From positions 2,418,001-2,482,000 of the forward strand of contig OZ245724.1 of the NCBI GenBank assembly GCA_965227035.1: 64,000 nucleotides of DNA, read 5' to 3'. The position numbers and the translations under genes were made by a program. The stretch comes from CBDDFQ01 sp965227035 (GTDB lineage: Bacteria > Pseudomonadota > Gammaproteobacteria > Burkholderiales > Burkholderiaceae_C). This document shows positions 9,126-17,591 of the stretch, one piece after another; positions within the stretch are counted from its first letter, which is position 1, and each line of letters opens with the position of its first letter. Below the pieces are notes generated by a model. The model was given only the letters and a program-made list of their open reading frames with translations, ran no database searches and had not been told where the DNA came from.

Positions 9126-9215
9126 ATGCTGATATGACCAAATGTCATGACTCGAGGGCGTCCGTGCCCGGAAAATCTGCGGGCTAACCCGTAGGAGGCC
9201 GCTGGAACGATGCGC

Positions 9216-10127
9216 TTAGTGGCTCGCGCTTCGTGAAGCAGCCATGATCTCGACTTCCGCCTTGATGGCAGATGCGACTTCCTGAAACCCGTGCACACGC
9301 GGACGGTTGTTGGGCGCCGCGAGAATCATCGAACGCCTCACCTCGGGCGAAGTCAGGCGGGTGAGCTGAATCTCTCCACGCAATTCTTCTTCACGCACCG
9401 AGTGCTCAGGCAACAGGCAGCGCCCCAATCCCGCCTTCACCAGCGACAGGATGGATGAAAGGGAATCGGCTTCCACGCGAATATTCAGCGTGAGGTTTTG
9501 AGCGACAGCGACCGCTTCGAGCTGCCGCCGAAGTCCGTGATGCTGGCTGGGTGCAATGAGTGGCACCTTGCCCAGAATGGCCGAAGGCACCGACTCGCCG
9601 AGCCAAGGTGCATCCTTGCTCGAAATCAGGCAAAGCCTTTCCTCCATCAGGACTTCGGCGCCAAGGCGGTGCGTGGCCCAGCTCTCGTAGAAGACCGCAA
9701 TGTCCACTCGCCCTTCGTCTATCCACTCCAGCAAATTGCCGGTGAGGCCTTCGAGAAAACGCAGCTTGACCTCGGGAAATTTTTCGAGGAGTCGCTGTGC
9801 GAGCGGTCGCACCAGAACGCGGCCCAATGTGGGCGGCATGCCGATGACCACCGAGTTCAACGCGATGTCGCTGGCGCTCATCGCCTCCTGCTGTGCAAGT
9901 CGCAATTCTTCGAGGGCTTTCGACGAACGCGCGAACAGTCGTGCACCCTGCTCGGTGGCAACGACGCCGCGCCCATTCCGGTAGAACAGCGAAACGCCGA
10001 GTTCTTTCTCGAGGTTCGTGATGTGACGCGAAAGCGCCGATTGATTGATGCCCAGCGCAACGGCAGCGCGCGAGAAACTCCCGCACTCCGCTACCTTGCA
10101 AAAATATTCGAGATGCTGGGACTTCAT
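9216..10127 (-). CDS. LysR-type transcriptional regulator
   Basis: The 303-residue protein begins MKSQHLEYFCKVAECGSFSR with the winged helix-turn-helix in residues 3-60 (INQSALSRHITNLEKELG), followed by the co-inducer domain. It resembles the nitrogen-assimilation/CbbR-like group that reads small carboxylates. It is transcribed in the same direction as the dehydrogenase-Bug-aconitase operon, 171 bases upstream, and divergently from the sensor kinase at 10247. It most probably controls the operon. The gap to the divergent gene holds two palindromes that may be its binding sites or those of the two-component regulator. Confidence 0.92.
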   Translation of the reverse strand: MKSQHLEYFCKVAECGSFSRAAVALGINQSALSRHITNLEKELGVSLFYRNGRGVVATEQGARLFARSSKALEELRLAQQEAMSASDIALNSVVIGMPPTLGRVLVRPLAQRLLEKFPEVKLRFLEGLTGNLLEWIDEGRVDIAVFYESWATHRLGAEVLMEERLCLISSKDAPWLGESVPSAILGKVPLIAPSQHHGLRRQLEAVAVAQNLTLNIRVEADSLSSILSLVKAGLGRCLLPEHSVREEELRGEIQLTRLTSPEVRRSMILAAPNNRPRVHGFQEVASAIKAEVEIMAASRSASH

Positions 10128-10150
10128 CGGATGTTCATGAAACAGGAAAG

Positions 10151-10180
10151 GTGCAGGAACGAGAACATCCGTTCCTGCAC
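10151..10180. promoter_or_regulatory. 30-bp perfect inverted repeat in the LysR/kinase divergent gap
   Basis: The arms GTGCAGGAACG (10151-10161) and CGTTCCTGCAC (10170-10180) match perfectly over 11 bases with an 8-base spacer. It starts 24 bases upstream of the LysR ATG. A dyad of this size in a divergent promoter region is typical of an operator. The regulator is unknown; LysR autoregulation or the FixJ-type regulator at 11746 are both possible. Confidence 0.5.
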
Positions 10181-10214
10181 ATGCCCAGTTTAGGGGCGCG
10201 TCGGGTTAGGTTCA

Positions 10215-10230
10215 ACGGGTATGAACCCGT
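10215..10230. promoter_or_regulatory. small palindrome upstream of the sensor kinase start
   Basis: ACGGGT, spacer ATGA, ACCCGT form a perfect 6-base dyad 17 bases upstream of the favoured kinase start at 10247. It lies where RNA polymerase or a repressor would bind. It would be inside the coding region if translation began at 10151, which is one reason for preferring the later start. Confidence 0.3.
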
Positions 10231-10246
10231 GTGCAAGAATCCGCCG

Positions 10247-11749
10247 ATGCCCAATCTGGTGCCTTCAGGAATTGCCAATAAAGTGCCGCGCCTCGCTGCG
10301 TGGGTACTGATTTCGCTTGCTGGCTGTGTATTTTTAGTGCGGAGCGAGTTGGCGCAGCAACGCGAACTGTTCGATACCGACGCCCGCATCGCCCATCGAC
10401 TCTTGAGCCAGCAGGTGGTCCAGCACGACGCGATCCTGGGAACACTTGCCCTGTTGCAGCCAGACGCGCAAAGCGATAGCTCCACGCCCCCGGAGCAGCG
10501 GCTCACTGCGCTGTATCCGCAAATCATCGGCGTCATTCGGCGCGACCGTGAGCGGGCGTGGCCCGATGCGGCTCTTGCCAGCGCGGAGGCAACTTCGCGT
10601 GCAAAAAAACAGCCGGCACTTGCAGACACGGACTTCGCCAACGAACGTTATCGGGTCGTGCTGGCCGCCGACCCGGCGAGCTTCGCCCTGGTGATCCAGG
10701 CGCGGAACATGGTCCCTTGGTCCGATTGGCCCATGGATAGAAATAAGAGTCCGGTTCAGGTAAGACTCGAGCACGCCGGGCAACACCTTACGCTTCAACC
10801 CGGAAATCTGGCCGATGCTGGCTCATGGGGATGGCGCCTGGAATTTCACAAGCATCTCGCCGCAGAAAGCCAATCGTTCGATGTGGTTGCCTTGCGCGAC
10901 GTGTCGTGGCGGGAACTGCCGTGGGTATCGATGTTGTCGTGGTGCGTGGCAGCAGCAGTCGTTCTGCAGTTGCTGGGAAGCCTGCAGGCTCAACGTGCCG
11001 CTCGCAGACGCGCCGAAGAATTGCTTCGTCTAGGCCAGGTGGCAAGGCTCAACACCTTGGGCGAACTCGCTGCAGGCATGGCGCACGAACTTAACCAGCC
11101 GCTCACCGCAGTTCTCGCGAATTCGCAGGCTGCGCAACGATTGCTGAACGACGCGCCACCGGATATCGACACCGCGCGGGAAGCCATGAAACTTGCCGCC
11201 GAACAGGCGCGCCGTGCATCGGACGTCGTCACGAGGTTGCGCCGCGCAGTGGAACGCCCTGACGCCGCACAGCCATCGAGAGATGTCGACTTGCGCGCGC
11301 TGGTTGCCGGAGTGATCGATCTACTGGAGCCGGAAGTCGTTCGCAGAAAAGTCTCGGTTGTCATAGACGCAAGCTACGCCGTATCGGTTCGCGCCGATCC
11401 AGTTGCGCTGGAGCAGATCGTCCACAACCTGATCATGAATGCGATCCAGGCCATGGACGGCATGCCAGAAAAGGAGCGCCAATTGACGCTTCTCATTGCG
11501 CAACGAAAAGACTCTGGTGTGCTGGAAGTTTCCGACAGCGGACCCGGAATCGCGCCAGAAGCATTGCCGCGAATTTTCGAGCCATTCTTCTCGACGAAAG
11601 CCGATGGCCTGGGCCTCGGCTTGAGCCTTTGCGAGACGTTGGCAGCAGGCATGGGAGGCAGCCTGTCGGTGTCGTCGAACGTTCCTCGCGGCGCGGTATT
11701 TACCTTGCAATTTCCTCTGTCCTCCACGAGCGAGGCATCCGAATCATGA
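10247..11749 (+). CDS. membrane sensor histidine kinase
   Basis: About 500 residues from the ATG at 10247 (MPNLVPSG). One transmembrane helix lies near residues 15-30 and a second at about residues 225-245, enclosing a periplasmic sensing segment. Then come a HisKA motif MAHELNQPLTAVL with His at about 280 and an ATPase domain with SDSGPGIAPEALPRIFEPF and GLGLGLSLCE. The kinase core resembles the DctB/FixL group. Its stop overlaps the response regulator start (ATGA), so the two are a cognate pair. A start at 10151 in the same frame is possible but would cross two palindromes. Confidence 0.9.
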   Translation: MPNLVPSGIANKVPRLAAWVLISLAGCVFLVRSELAQQRELFDTDARIAHRLLSQQVVQHDAILGTLALLQPDAQSDSSTPPEQRLTALYPQIIGVIRRDRERAWPDAALASAEATSRAKKQPALADTDFANERYRVVLAADPASFALVIQARNMVPWSDWPMDRNKSPVQVRLEHAGQHLTLQPGNLADAGSWGWRLEFHKHLAAESQSFDVVALRDVSWRELPWVSMLSWCVAAAVVLQLLGSLQAQRAARRRAEELLRLGQVARLNTLGELAAGMAHELNQPLTAVLANSQAAQRLLNDAPPDIDTAREAMKLAAEQARRASDVVTRLRRAVERPDAAQPSRDVDLRALVAGVIDLLEPEVVRRKVSVVIDASYAVSVRADPVALEQIVHNLIMNAIQAMDGMPEKERQLTLLIAQRKDSGVLEVSDSGPGIAPEALPRIFEPFFSTKADGLGLGLSLCETLAAGMGGSLSVSSNVPRGAVFTLQFPLSSTSEASES

Positions 11750-12420
11750 ACGACAACTCCGCGAACGCTTCGACAAGCCGCTCAAACGTGTCGGCGCAGA
11801 CGCTTTCTCCGCTCGTGCATCTGATCGACGATGACGAAGCAGTTCGGAGCAGCCTCTCGCTGCTGATAAGCACCGTGGGACTTCGCGTGCAGGGCTGGGC
11901 GGACCCACAGGAGTTTCTTGCGCGCTTCGATAGGCAATCGATAGGCGCCATCGTGCTCGATGTTCGGATGCCGGGCATCAGCGGGCTCACTGTGCTCGAC
12001 ACCCTGGTTGGACAAGGAGTCGACCAGCCCGTCATCATGCTCACGGGTCACGGCACGGTAGAGATGTGTCGTCGTGCGTTCAAGGCGGGCGCGGCCGAGT
12101 TTCTGGAGAAACCGGTCGACGACGAAGCATTGCTGGAGGCGCTGCAATCGGCAGTCCGACAGCATGTGAAATCGCGCCAGCGCAATGCGGCCGATATGAA
12201 TGCCCGCGAACGATTTCAGCTGCTCTCCGACCGGGAGCGCGAAGTGCTCGGAATGATCGTCGAAGGATTGACCAACAAGGATGTGGCAAGGGCGCTGGAT
12301 CTTTCTCCGCGCACCGTGGAAACCCATCGCGCCAATCTGTTCGCCAAGCTGGAGGCCGAATCGCTAGCCCAACTCATCCGCCAATACGCTTCGCTGGTGG
12401 AAGAAGGCGACCAGTCTTGA
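11746..12420 (+). CDS. FixJ-family response regulator
   Basis: The 224-residue regulator has an N-terminal receiver domain with the phosphoacceptor Asp72 (VLDVRMPGISG) and the acidic pair IDDDEA. The C-terminal LuxR-type helix-turn-helix runs LSDREREVLGMIVEGLTNKD to RTVETHRANLFAKL. The start at 11746 overlaps the kinase stop by four bases. The extra 20 residues before the receiver are Ser/Asn-rich and probably unstructured. It should bind DNA as a dimer, and the perfect palindrome at 12452-12471 just downstream is a candidate site controlling the next gene. Confidence 0.92.
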   Translation: MNDNSANASTSRSNVSAQTLSPLVHLIDDDEAVRSSLSLLISTVGLRVQGWADPQEFLARFDRQSIGAIVLDVRMPGISGLTVLDTLVGQGVDQPVIMLTGHGTVEMCRRAFKAGAAEFLEKPVDDEALLEALQSAVRQHVKSRQRNAADMNARERFQLLSDREREVLGMIVEGLTNKDVARALDLSPRTVETHRANLFAKLEAESLAQLIRQYASLVEEGDQS

Positions 12421-12451
12421 AGCGTTCGGACCCCGAAGGCTGAAACGGGCA

Positions 12452-12471
12452 ACTCCGTAGTTCTACGGAGT
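12452..12471. promoter_or_regulatory. 20-bp palindrome, candidate response-regulator operator
   Basis: ACTCCGTAG-TT-CTACGGAGT is a perfect 9-base dyad in the 154-base gap between the FixJ-type regulator and the hbpS/glcG-like gene, 103 bases before the latter's start. No T-run follows, so it is not a good terminator. Dyads of this form suit LuxR/FixJ-type DNA-binding domains. The regulator assignment is inference from position. Confidence 0.5.
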
Positions 12472-12574
12472 CCTGCGCGTAGCGGTACGAATGGGCAAAA
12501 ACACGCCTGCTTTCTAAAGTTCTCTTCATGGTCGAACACGTTGATTCGATCTGAACAATCCAAGGAGAGACTTC

Positions 12575-13078
12575 ATGAAAAAAACCGCATTCGTATCCGC
12601 TTCCATCGTTGCCGCAACCATGTTGCTGGTTGCCACTTCCGCCAGCGCCCAGTCGGTTCGCACCGAGAAAAACATGTCGCTCGAACTGGCATCGCAATTG
12701 GCGTCTGCGGGCGTTTCGGCCTGCGCCGCGAACGGATATGCAGTCTCGGCAACCGTGGTCGATCGCGCTGGCGGTGTGCGCGCCGTTTACCGCGCCGACA
12801 ACGCTGGCCCGCACACGCTCGCTGCCAGCCAGCAAAAGGCTTTCACATCCGCATCGGCCAAGAACACGACCCTTGCAATCATGGAAATCGCGCAGAAGAA
12901 TCCTGGCGCGGCGAATCTCGTGAACATTCCCGGTTACCTGCTGCTGGGTGGCGGCGTGCCGGTGAAAGTCGGCAATGAAGTCATCGGCGCGATCGGCATC
13001 GGTGGTGCGCCGGCTGGCAATCTCGATGAGCAATGCGCAATGGCTGCCATTGCCAAGGTGCAGGATCAGTTGAAGTAA
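12575..13078 (+). CDS. secreted GlcG/HbpS-type heme-binding-like protein
   Basis: The 167-residue protein has a clear signal peptide (MKKTAFVSASIVAATMLLVA, cleavage near ASAQS) and a single GlcG/HbpS domain. Family hallmarks are VVDRAGGVRAVYRADNAG, the AFTSASAKNTT helix, GGGVPVKVGNEVIGAIGIGG and DEQCAMAAIAKV. HbpS of Streptomyces binds heme and works extracellularly with the kinase SenS. Here the gene follows a kinase/regulator pair, so an accessory sensor role is attractive but inferred. A good ribosome site (AAGGAGA) precedes the ATG. Confidence 0.88.
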   Translation: MKKTAFVSASIVAATMLLVATSASAQSVRTEKNMSLELASQLASAGVSACAANGYAVSATVVDRAGGVRAVYRADNAGPHTLAASQQKAFTSASAKNTTLAIMEIAQKNPGAANLVNIPGYLLLGGGVPVKVGNEVIGAIGIGGAPAGNLDEQCAMAAIAKVQDQLK

Positions 13079-13122
13079 TCGACACGCTCAAGATAGTTGA
13101 CGTTACGCCAAAGGAGATCGAT

Positions 13123-13845
13123 ATGAAGAAACCGGACATTCGCGCTGTGGTGACAGCCCTGTCGCTTGCAGCATCGTTTGCCGCGACCTTCGGTGTAACG
13201 GCAACTTCGATGGCGCAAGTCGCGCCGTCCGCATCGGAAGCTGCTGCATACACAGGTCTGCATGCGGCAGCCCTGCGCGGAGACACGGCCAAAATAGCGC
13301 GGCTCGCTGGCACCGGTGCCGATCTGAACGCACGCGATGCGTACGGTCGCACCGCAATTCATGTCGCCGCTTTCGCCAAACAGCGCGATGCAATTCGTGC
13401 GTTGGTCAAGGCTGGCGCGAACATCGATCTTCTGGAAAGCGACAAATACGATGCAGTCACGATCGCGTCTGTTGCCGATGACGAAGAGACTTTGCGCGTA
13501 CTGCTTTCGCTGGGAGCCAGCGCAAGACAAACCACGAGTCGCTACGACGGCACGGCGCTGATTGCCGCCGCACATTTGGGACACGACGGCGTGGTGCGCC
13601 AACTCATTGCGGCAGGCGCACCGCTAGATCATGTGAACAACCTTCACTGGACTGCGGCCATCGAGTCCATCGTTCTGGGCGATGGCGGCAAACGTCATCA
13701 GGCCACGCTCAAAGCACTGGTAGACGCTGGCGCGAATCTGCAGCTGACGGACCGACAAGGCAGCACGCCCATGCAACTGGCGCAGGCTCGCGGGTACAGG
13801 GAAATGACGGCGATTCTCTCGAATGCGCCGTCCAGGAAAAAGTAA
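13123..13845 (+). CDS. exported ankyrin repeat protein
   Basis: Read from the ATG at 13123, preceded by AAGGAGATCG, the protein has 240 residues. A signal peptide ends near TSMAQ, followed by about five ankyrin repeats (GLHAAALRGDTAKIARLAGT, DAYGRTAIHVAAFAKQRDAI, TALIAAAHLGHDGVVRQLIA and degenerate copies). Ankyrin proteins mediate protein contacts. Periplasmic examples protect or partner with enzymes such as catalase. It follows the HbpS-like gene by 44 bases and is likely cotranscribed with it. Partner unknown. Confidence 0.88.
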   Translation: MKKPDIRAVVTALSLAASFAATFGVTATSMAQVAPSASEAAAYTGLHAAALRGDTAKIARLAGTGADLNARDAYGRTAIHVAAFAKQRDAIRALVKAGANIDLLESDKYDAVTIASVADDEETLRVLLSLGASARQTTSRYDGTALIAAAHLGHDGVVRQLIAAGAPLDHVNNLHWTAAIESIVLGDGGKRHQATLKALVDAGANLQLTDRQGSTPMQLAQARGYREMTAILSNAPSRKK

Positions 13846-13847
13846 AT

Positions 13848-14846
13848 TTAGTCGGCCGTAGCCCCCGAGGTGCGAACCGCCTTGCCCCACTTCTCGTATT
13901 CGCGTGCGTAGAACTTCTGCGTTTCTTCGAGCGACATCACGGGCAAATCGAAGCCGAGCTTGGTGACAGCGTCGCGAACCTCCGGCAAGGCAATGGCCTT
14001 GTTGAAATCGGTATTGATGCGCTGCTGGATTTCGCGCGGCGTCCCTGCCGGCACCGCGACGATGTACCAGCCACCGGACTCGAATCCCGGCAATCCCGAC
14101 TCGGACAGCGTAGGAATATCGGGGTAGGCAGGCAAGCGTCGTGCCGACGAAAATCCGAGCATCTTGAGACGCCCGCCTTCGATCATCGGGCTGAGCGGTG
14201 GGTAGGAGTTGAACATCAGATGCACACCACCCGCGACCAGATCGACCGAGGCCTGCTGCACGTTTTTATAGGGCACGTGAATCATCTCGATGCCGGCGGC
14301 AGAGGTGAACATGACCGACGACAGATGCGCAGCGCTACCCGCACCGATGGACGCGTAATTGAGCTTGCCCGGGTTGGCTTTCGCGTACGCGATGAACTCG
14401 CTCAGGTTGTTCACCGGAAGCTTGCCTGTAATGAACACTGCGAACGGTGCAATGCCCAGCACCGCAACCGGCACGAAATCCTTCACCGGATCGAAACTCA
14501 GCTTCTTGTAGAGCCACGGGTTAATCGCGAAGCTGGGGCCGTTGTACAAAAGCGTGTAGCCATCGGGCGCGGCACGCGCCGCCAGATCCATGCCGATGTT
14601 GCCTCCTGCCCCGGCGCGGTTGTCCAGAACATAAGCAGCCCCGTTGGACTGCGTTACCTTGTCCGTCACGACGCGCATGATCGCGTCGGCCACACCGCCT
14701 GCGCCGATCGGAAGAATCATGCGCACCGGTTTGTTTGGATAGCCTTGAGCTGCACCGCCCGAGCCCGATTGCGCGAGAGCCGAAAACGGAACTGCGCTGG
14801 CGGCGGCCGTTGCGCCGATTGCGCCTACGAAATGTCTTCTGTCCAT
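13848..14846 (-). CDS. Bug/TctC-family solute-binding protein
   Basis: This 332-residue receptor has a signal peptide (MDRRHFVGAIGATAAASAVP, cleavage near ALAQ) whose RRHF resembles a Tat motif. Mature motifs are GYPNKPVRMILPIGAGG and VLDNRAGAGGNIGMD, typical of the family. It lies 18 bases after the amidohydrolase gene, and the two form a small operon in which receptor and enzyme probably handle the same aromatic or cyclic acid. The 3' end faces the ankyrin gene with only two bases between stops. Confidence 0.92.
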   Translation of the reverse strand: MDRRHFVGAIGATAAASAVPFSALAQSGSGGAAQGYPNKPVRMILPIGAGGVADAIMRVVTDKVTQSNGAAYVLDNRAGAGGNIGMDLAARAAPDGYTLLYNGPSFAINPWLYKKLSFDPVKDFVPVAVLGIAPFAVFITGKLPVNNLSEFIAYAKANPGKLNYASIGAGSAAHLSSVMFTSAAGIEMIHVPYKNVQQASVDLVAGGVHLMFNSYPPLSPMIEGGRLKMLGFSSARRLPAYPDIPTLSESGLPGFESGGWYIVAVPAGTPREIQQRINTDFNKAIALPEVRDAVTKLGFDLPVMSLEETQKFYAREYEKWGKAVRTSGATAD

Positions 14847-14864
14847 GTTGTCTCCTTCGTTTTT

Positions 14865-15830
14865 TTACGCGATGCCGAACAGGCGGGCTGCGTTGCCGCC
14901 GCAAATCAGATCCTTGTCTTCGCGAGATATCGGCAGCCCTTCGACGACGCTCGTGTCGGTCCCGATCATCGGTTCGTCGGATCCGAAAAGAATGTGATCG
15001 GCGCCGACGATGTTGTGCGCCAGCATGAGAGTCGGGGCGAAGAACGACGCTGTGTCGTAGTAGAGGTGCTTGGCGTATTCGCTAGGCAACTTGCTGATGT
15101 ACTTACGGCAATCGGCAAACATCTTGTAGCCGTTGTCCAGGCGTTGCAAAAGAGGAAGTAACGCGCCGCCTGTGTGCGCCATGATGTACGGGAAGTTCGG
15201 ATATCTCTCGAATACGCCCGAGTAGATGAGACGCGTGGCGCAGCTCGTCGTGTCGAACACGAAGCCGAGTCGAAGTGGCATTTCGAATTCCTCCACGCCC
15301 ATGTTCGGCGGAAACATGGGGTGCTCGAACACCGGCAGTTTCAACGCATCGATCTTTGCCCAGATGGGCTCAAACTGCGCTTCGTTCAGCTGAGCACCGG
15401 CCACGTTGGAGCCGATCATCACGCCCTTCATGCCAAGCTCCTGCGTCATGCGGTCGAGCTCGACAAGCGATGCCTCTATGTCTCCCAACGGAAGCGTTCC
15501 GATGCCGAAAAATCGGTCTGGATGCGCCCGCACCGTTTTAGCGGTGACGTCGTTCACATACCGCGCGATCTTCGGCTGGTTCGCCGGACTCCAGTCGTAC
15601 ACGCTGGGTGACGATAGCGACAGTGCGCGCATGTCGATGCGTTGCTCGTCCATGGTACGGAGCCGCGCATCCATGTCGAAGAACCCGTCTTTCCACCACA
15701 TGTAGGTGTAACCGTCGCGTCGGAGAGAGGTTTTGCCCGGCTCCGACTTGTCTTCCTGGAGGCCCAAATCTTCCATCATGGCGTCGAAGTAGCCTCGGTC
15801 GATCAGGTGGGAATGCACATCTATTCTCAA
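14865..15830 (-). CDS. amidohydrolase family protein, decarboxylase (ACMSD) type
   Basis: The 321-residue metal-dependent hydrolase/decarboxylase has the N-terminal HxH in IDVHSHLID, a conserved VFEHPMFPPNMG loop, YIMAHTGGALLP, and the metal aspartate in LFGSDEPMIG. This pattern belongs to the ACMSD group (aminocarboxymuconate semialdehyde, gamma-resorcylate and 5-carboxyvanillate decarboxylases). The start codon appears to be TTG at 15828-15830, with GGAG 5-8 bases upstream; no in-frame ATG fits. It is followed by a Bug receptor in the same operon. The substrate is probably a hydroxylated aromatic acid, by inference. Confidence 0.87.
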   Translation of the reverse strand: MRIDVHSHLIDRGYFDAMMEDLGLQEDKSEPGKTSLRRDGYTYMWWKDGFFDMDARLRTMDEQRIDMRALSLSSPSVYDWSPANQPKIARYVNDVTAKTVRAHPDRFFGIGTLPLGDIEASLVELDRMTQELGMKGVMIGSNVAGAQLNEAQFEPIWAKIDALKLPVFEHPMFPPNMGVEEFEMPLRLGFVFDTTSCATRLIYSGVFERYPNFPYIMAHTGGALLPLLQRLDNGYKMFADCRKYISKLPSEYAKHLYYDTASFFAPTLMLAHNIVGADHILFGSDEPMIGTDTSVVEGLPISREDKDLICGGNAARLFGIA

Positions 15831-15949
15831 TTTATGTCTCCATCGTTCCGTTGGTTTGTGTGGTCTGGTTTGCTCAGGTGGCTCGCTTGGGTTATGTCAG
15901 AGGCAAAGTTGGGCGTCGATAGAGACAAGCCCGTAATAGCGGAATGAAA

Positions 15950-15977
15950 GGATGTAACGCCGGATGGGATGTAACGC
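15950..15977. repeat. paired 11-base direct repeat in a promoter gap
   Basis: GGATGTAACGC occurs at 15950-15960 and again at 15967-15977, a 17-base period. The site lies in the gap between the divergent amidohydrolase (start 15830) and sensor kinase (start 16017) genes. A further TTACGC lies at about 15992. Such direct repeats suit an activator binding in tandem. No terminator is seen here. Confidence 0.4.
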
Positions 15978-16016
15978 TTATTGAATGGCTCTTACGCTGG
16001 CCATAATCAAATCGTC

Positions 16017-17147
16017 ATGCCGCAAGACCCTATGCCATCCGGCGACTCGGCCGAACGCGAAATCTTGCAAAGGTTCTACGAGTCGCCTTCTGACGAAGCC
16101 ATCGTCGTGATGGATGCGCAAGCCTGCATCGTCGGTTGGTCCAAGGGCAGCGAGAACCTCTACGGTTACGTGCCTTCCGAGATGCTCGGAAAATCGATAT
16201 CGAAAATCTACACTCTAGAAGACCGGGCGAAACATATTGACGAGTTTGAACTCGAGGTGGCCCGCCGTGAAGGTTCGTCCGAAGACGACCGGTGGCATGT
16301 CAGAAAAGATGGCTCCCAGATTTGGGTAACCGGCACGCTGGGTGCCGCGCGCACGCCGGACGGTGAATTGCTGGGTTACGTGAAGATCATGCGCGACCGC
16401 ACCGACCTCAGAACCCGTCTGGAATTGCTCGAATCGGAACTCGCATCGGCGCGAGAACGAGCGGAGTCGATGAGGTTGTTCATCGATACCCTAGGCCACG
16501 AACTCCGCAATCCACTTGGAGCCCTGTCGATGGCTCTCAAGGTTCAGGATCTCGATGGTTCGGCCGCCAATTCGGCCGAGGTCAAGCGCATCGTGCTGCG
16601 GCAACTCGGTCTTATCGAGCGCCTCACAGACGATCTGCGCGATGTGTCGCAAGTCGAGCGAAGCGTCCTTCAAATGACGAGTGTGCCCTTGGTGCTGCAG
16701 GAAGTGCTGGGCGCTACGGTGGACGATTTCCGCGCAATTGCGGAGTCCAAGGGGCTGGAGTTGCGAGCGACCTATCAGGATGCGCCTATCGCCGTTCACG
16801 GGGACGCCCAGCGTCTCAGCCAGCTATTCAACAATCTGCTCAGCAATGCGCTGCGATACACCCCTTCGGGCGGATCGATCGCGGTTCGTGCAGTCGAGGA
16901 AGTGGACGAGGCGGTGGTTCGCATAGACGACTCAGGCATCGGTATCGGCAGCGACATGCTGCCCAAACTGTTCAAGCTTTTTTCGCGAAGTGCCGATGCG
17001 AGGTCAATGGTTCCTGCGGGGCTGGGAATCGGACTTGCGCTGTCCAATGAAATTATTCATCGCCATGGGGGCAACATTGCGGTCAGAAGCGCCGGAAGCG
17101 GCAAGGGAACGCAGGTAGTACTTCGCTTCCCTCTGTCCGCAAAGTAG
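16017..17147 (+). CDS. cytoplasmic PAS-domain sensor histidine kinase
   Basis: The 376-residue kinase starts at the ATG at 16017 (MPQDPMPSG). An upstream in-frame start at 15981 is weaker. A PAS domain spans about residues 20-125 (VVMDAQACIVGWSKGSENLY, KDGSQIWVTGT), followed by a short coiled segment. HisKA follows with His161 in LGHELRNPLGALS, then an ATPase domain with DDSGIGIGSDMLPKLFKLF and GLGIGLALS. There are no membrane segments. It converges with the stand-alone receiver at 17196-17591, a possible partner. Confidence 0.9.
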   Translation: MPQDPMPSGDSAEREILQRFYESPSDEAIVVMDAQACIVGWSKGSENLYGYVPSEMLGKSISKIYTLEDRAKHIDEFELEVARREGSSEDDRWHVRKDGSQIWVTGTLGAARTPDGELLGYVKIMRDRTDLRTRLELLESELASARERAESMRLFIDTLGHELRNPLGALSMALKVQDLDGSAANSAEVKRIVLRQLGLIERLTDDLRDVSQVERSVLQMTSVPLVLQEVLGATVDDFRAIAESKGLELRATYQDAPIAVHGDAQRLSQLFNNLLSNALRYTPSGGSIAVRAVEEVDEAVVRIDDSGIGIGSDMLPKLFKLFSRSADARSMVPAGLGIGLALSNEIIHRHGGNIAVRSAGSGKGTQVVLRFPLSAK

Positions 17148-17195
17148 GAGATCTTTACGGTGGGATCGAAATTACTTACGAACCGATCGAGCGGA

Positions 17196-17591
17196 TCAGG
17201 CAGCCTCTGGATCGAGAAGGTTTCGCAGGACGGCGTAATCCACAGGTTTTCTCAGAAAATGATCGGCCAGATTGATTGCGACCTGAGCCCGCTCCGACCC
17301 GTCGCCCATTCCGGTCATCGCAACTAGGACTATGTCCCTCGGAAAGTCGGCATGAAGCACTTCGGCAAGCTCTGCCCCGTCCATCTCGGGCATCACTACA
17401 TCGAAGATGATTGCCTGCGGAACTCCCTCTTTCACGCGCTTGATAGCGTCCTTTCCGTTGAATGCGACACGAACGTCATAGCCGTCCATGGACAGGAGGT
17501 CGGCAAGGGTAAGCGCCGAATCCTGCGAGTCGTCCACGACAAGGATACTGATTCTCTCTTCCGAAAACTGGTTGTTATTTCTATTGGTCAC
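17196..17591 (-). CDS. stand-alone receiver-domain response regulator
   Basis: This 131-residue CheY-like protein has only a receiver domain: the acidic pair VVDDSQDS, phosphoacceptor Asp64 in IIFDVVMPEMDG, the switch Thr in MTGMG and Lys in FLRKPVDY. There is no output domain, so it would signal by protein contact or act as a phosphate sink. It lies between two kinases, one ending at 17147 and one starting at 17727, making a three-gene phosphorelay plausible. The 135-base gap upstream contains a short dyad AGGACG-CGC-CGTCCT at 17631-17645. Confidence 0.9.
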   Translation of the reverse strand: MTNRNNNQFSEERISILVVDDSQDSALTLADLLSMDGYDVRVAFNGKDAIKRVKEGVPQAIIFDVVMPEMDGAELAEVLHADFPRDIVLVAMTGMGDGSERAQVAINLADHFLRKPVDYAVLRNLLDPEAA

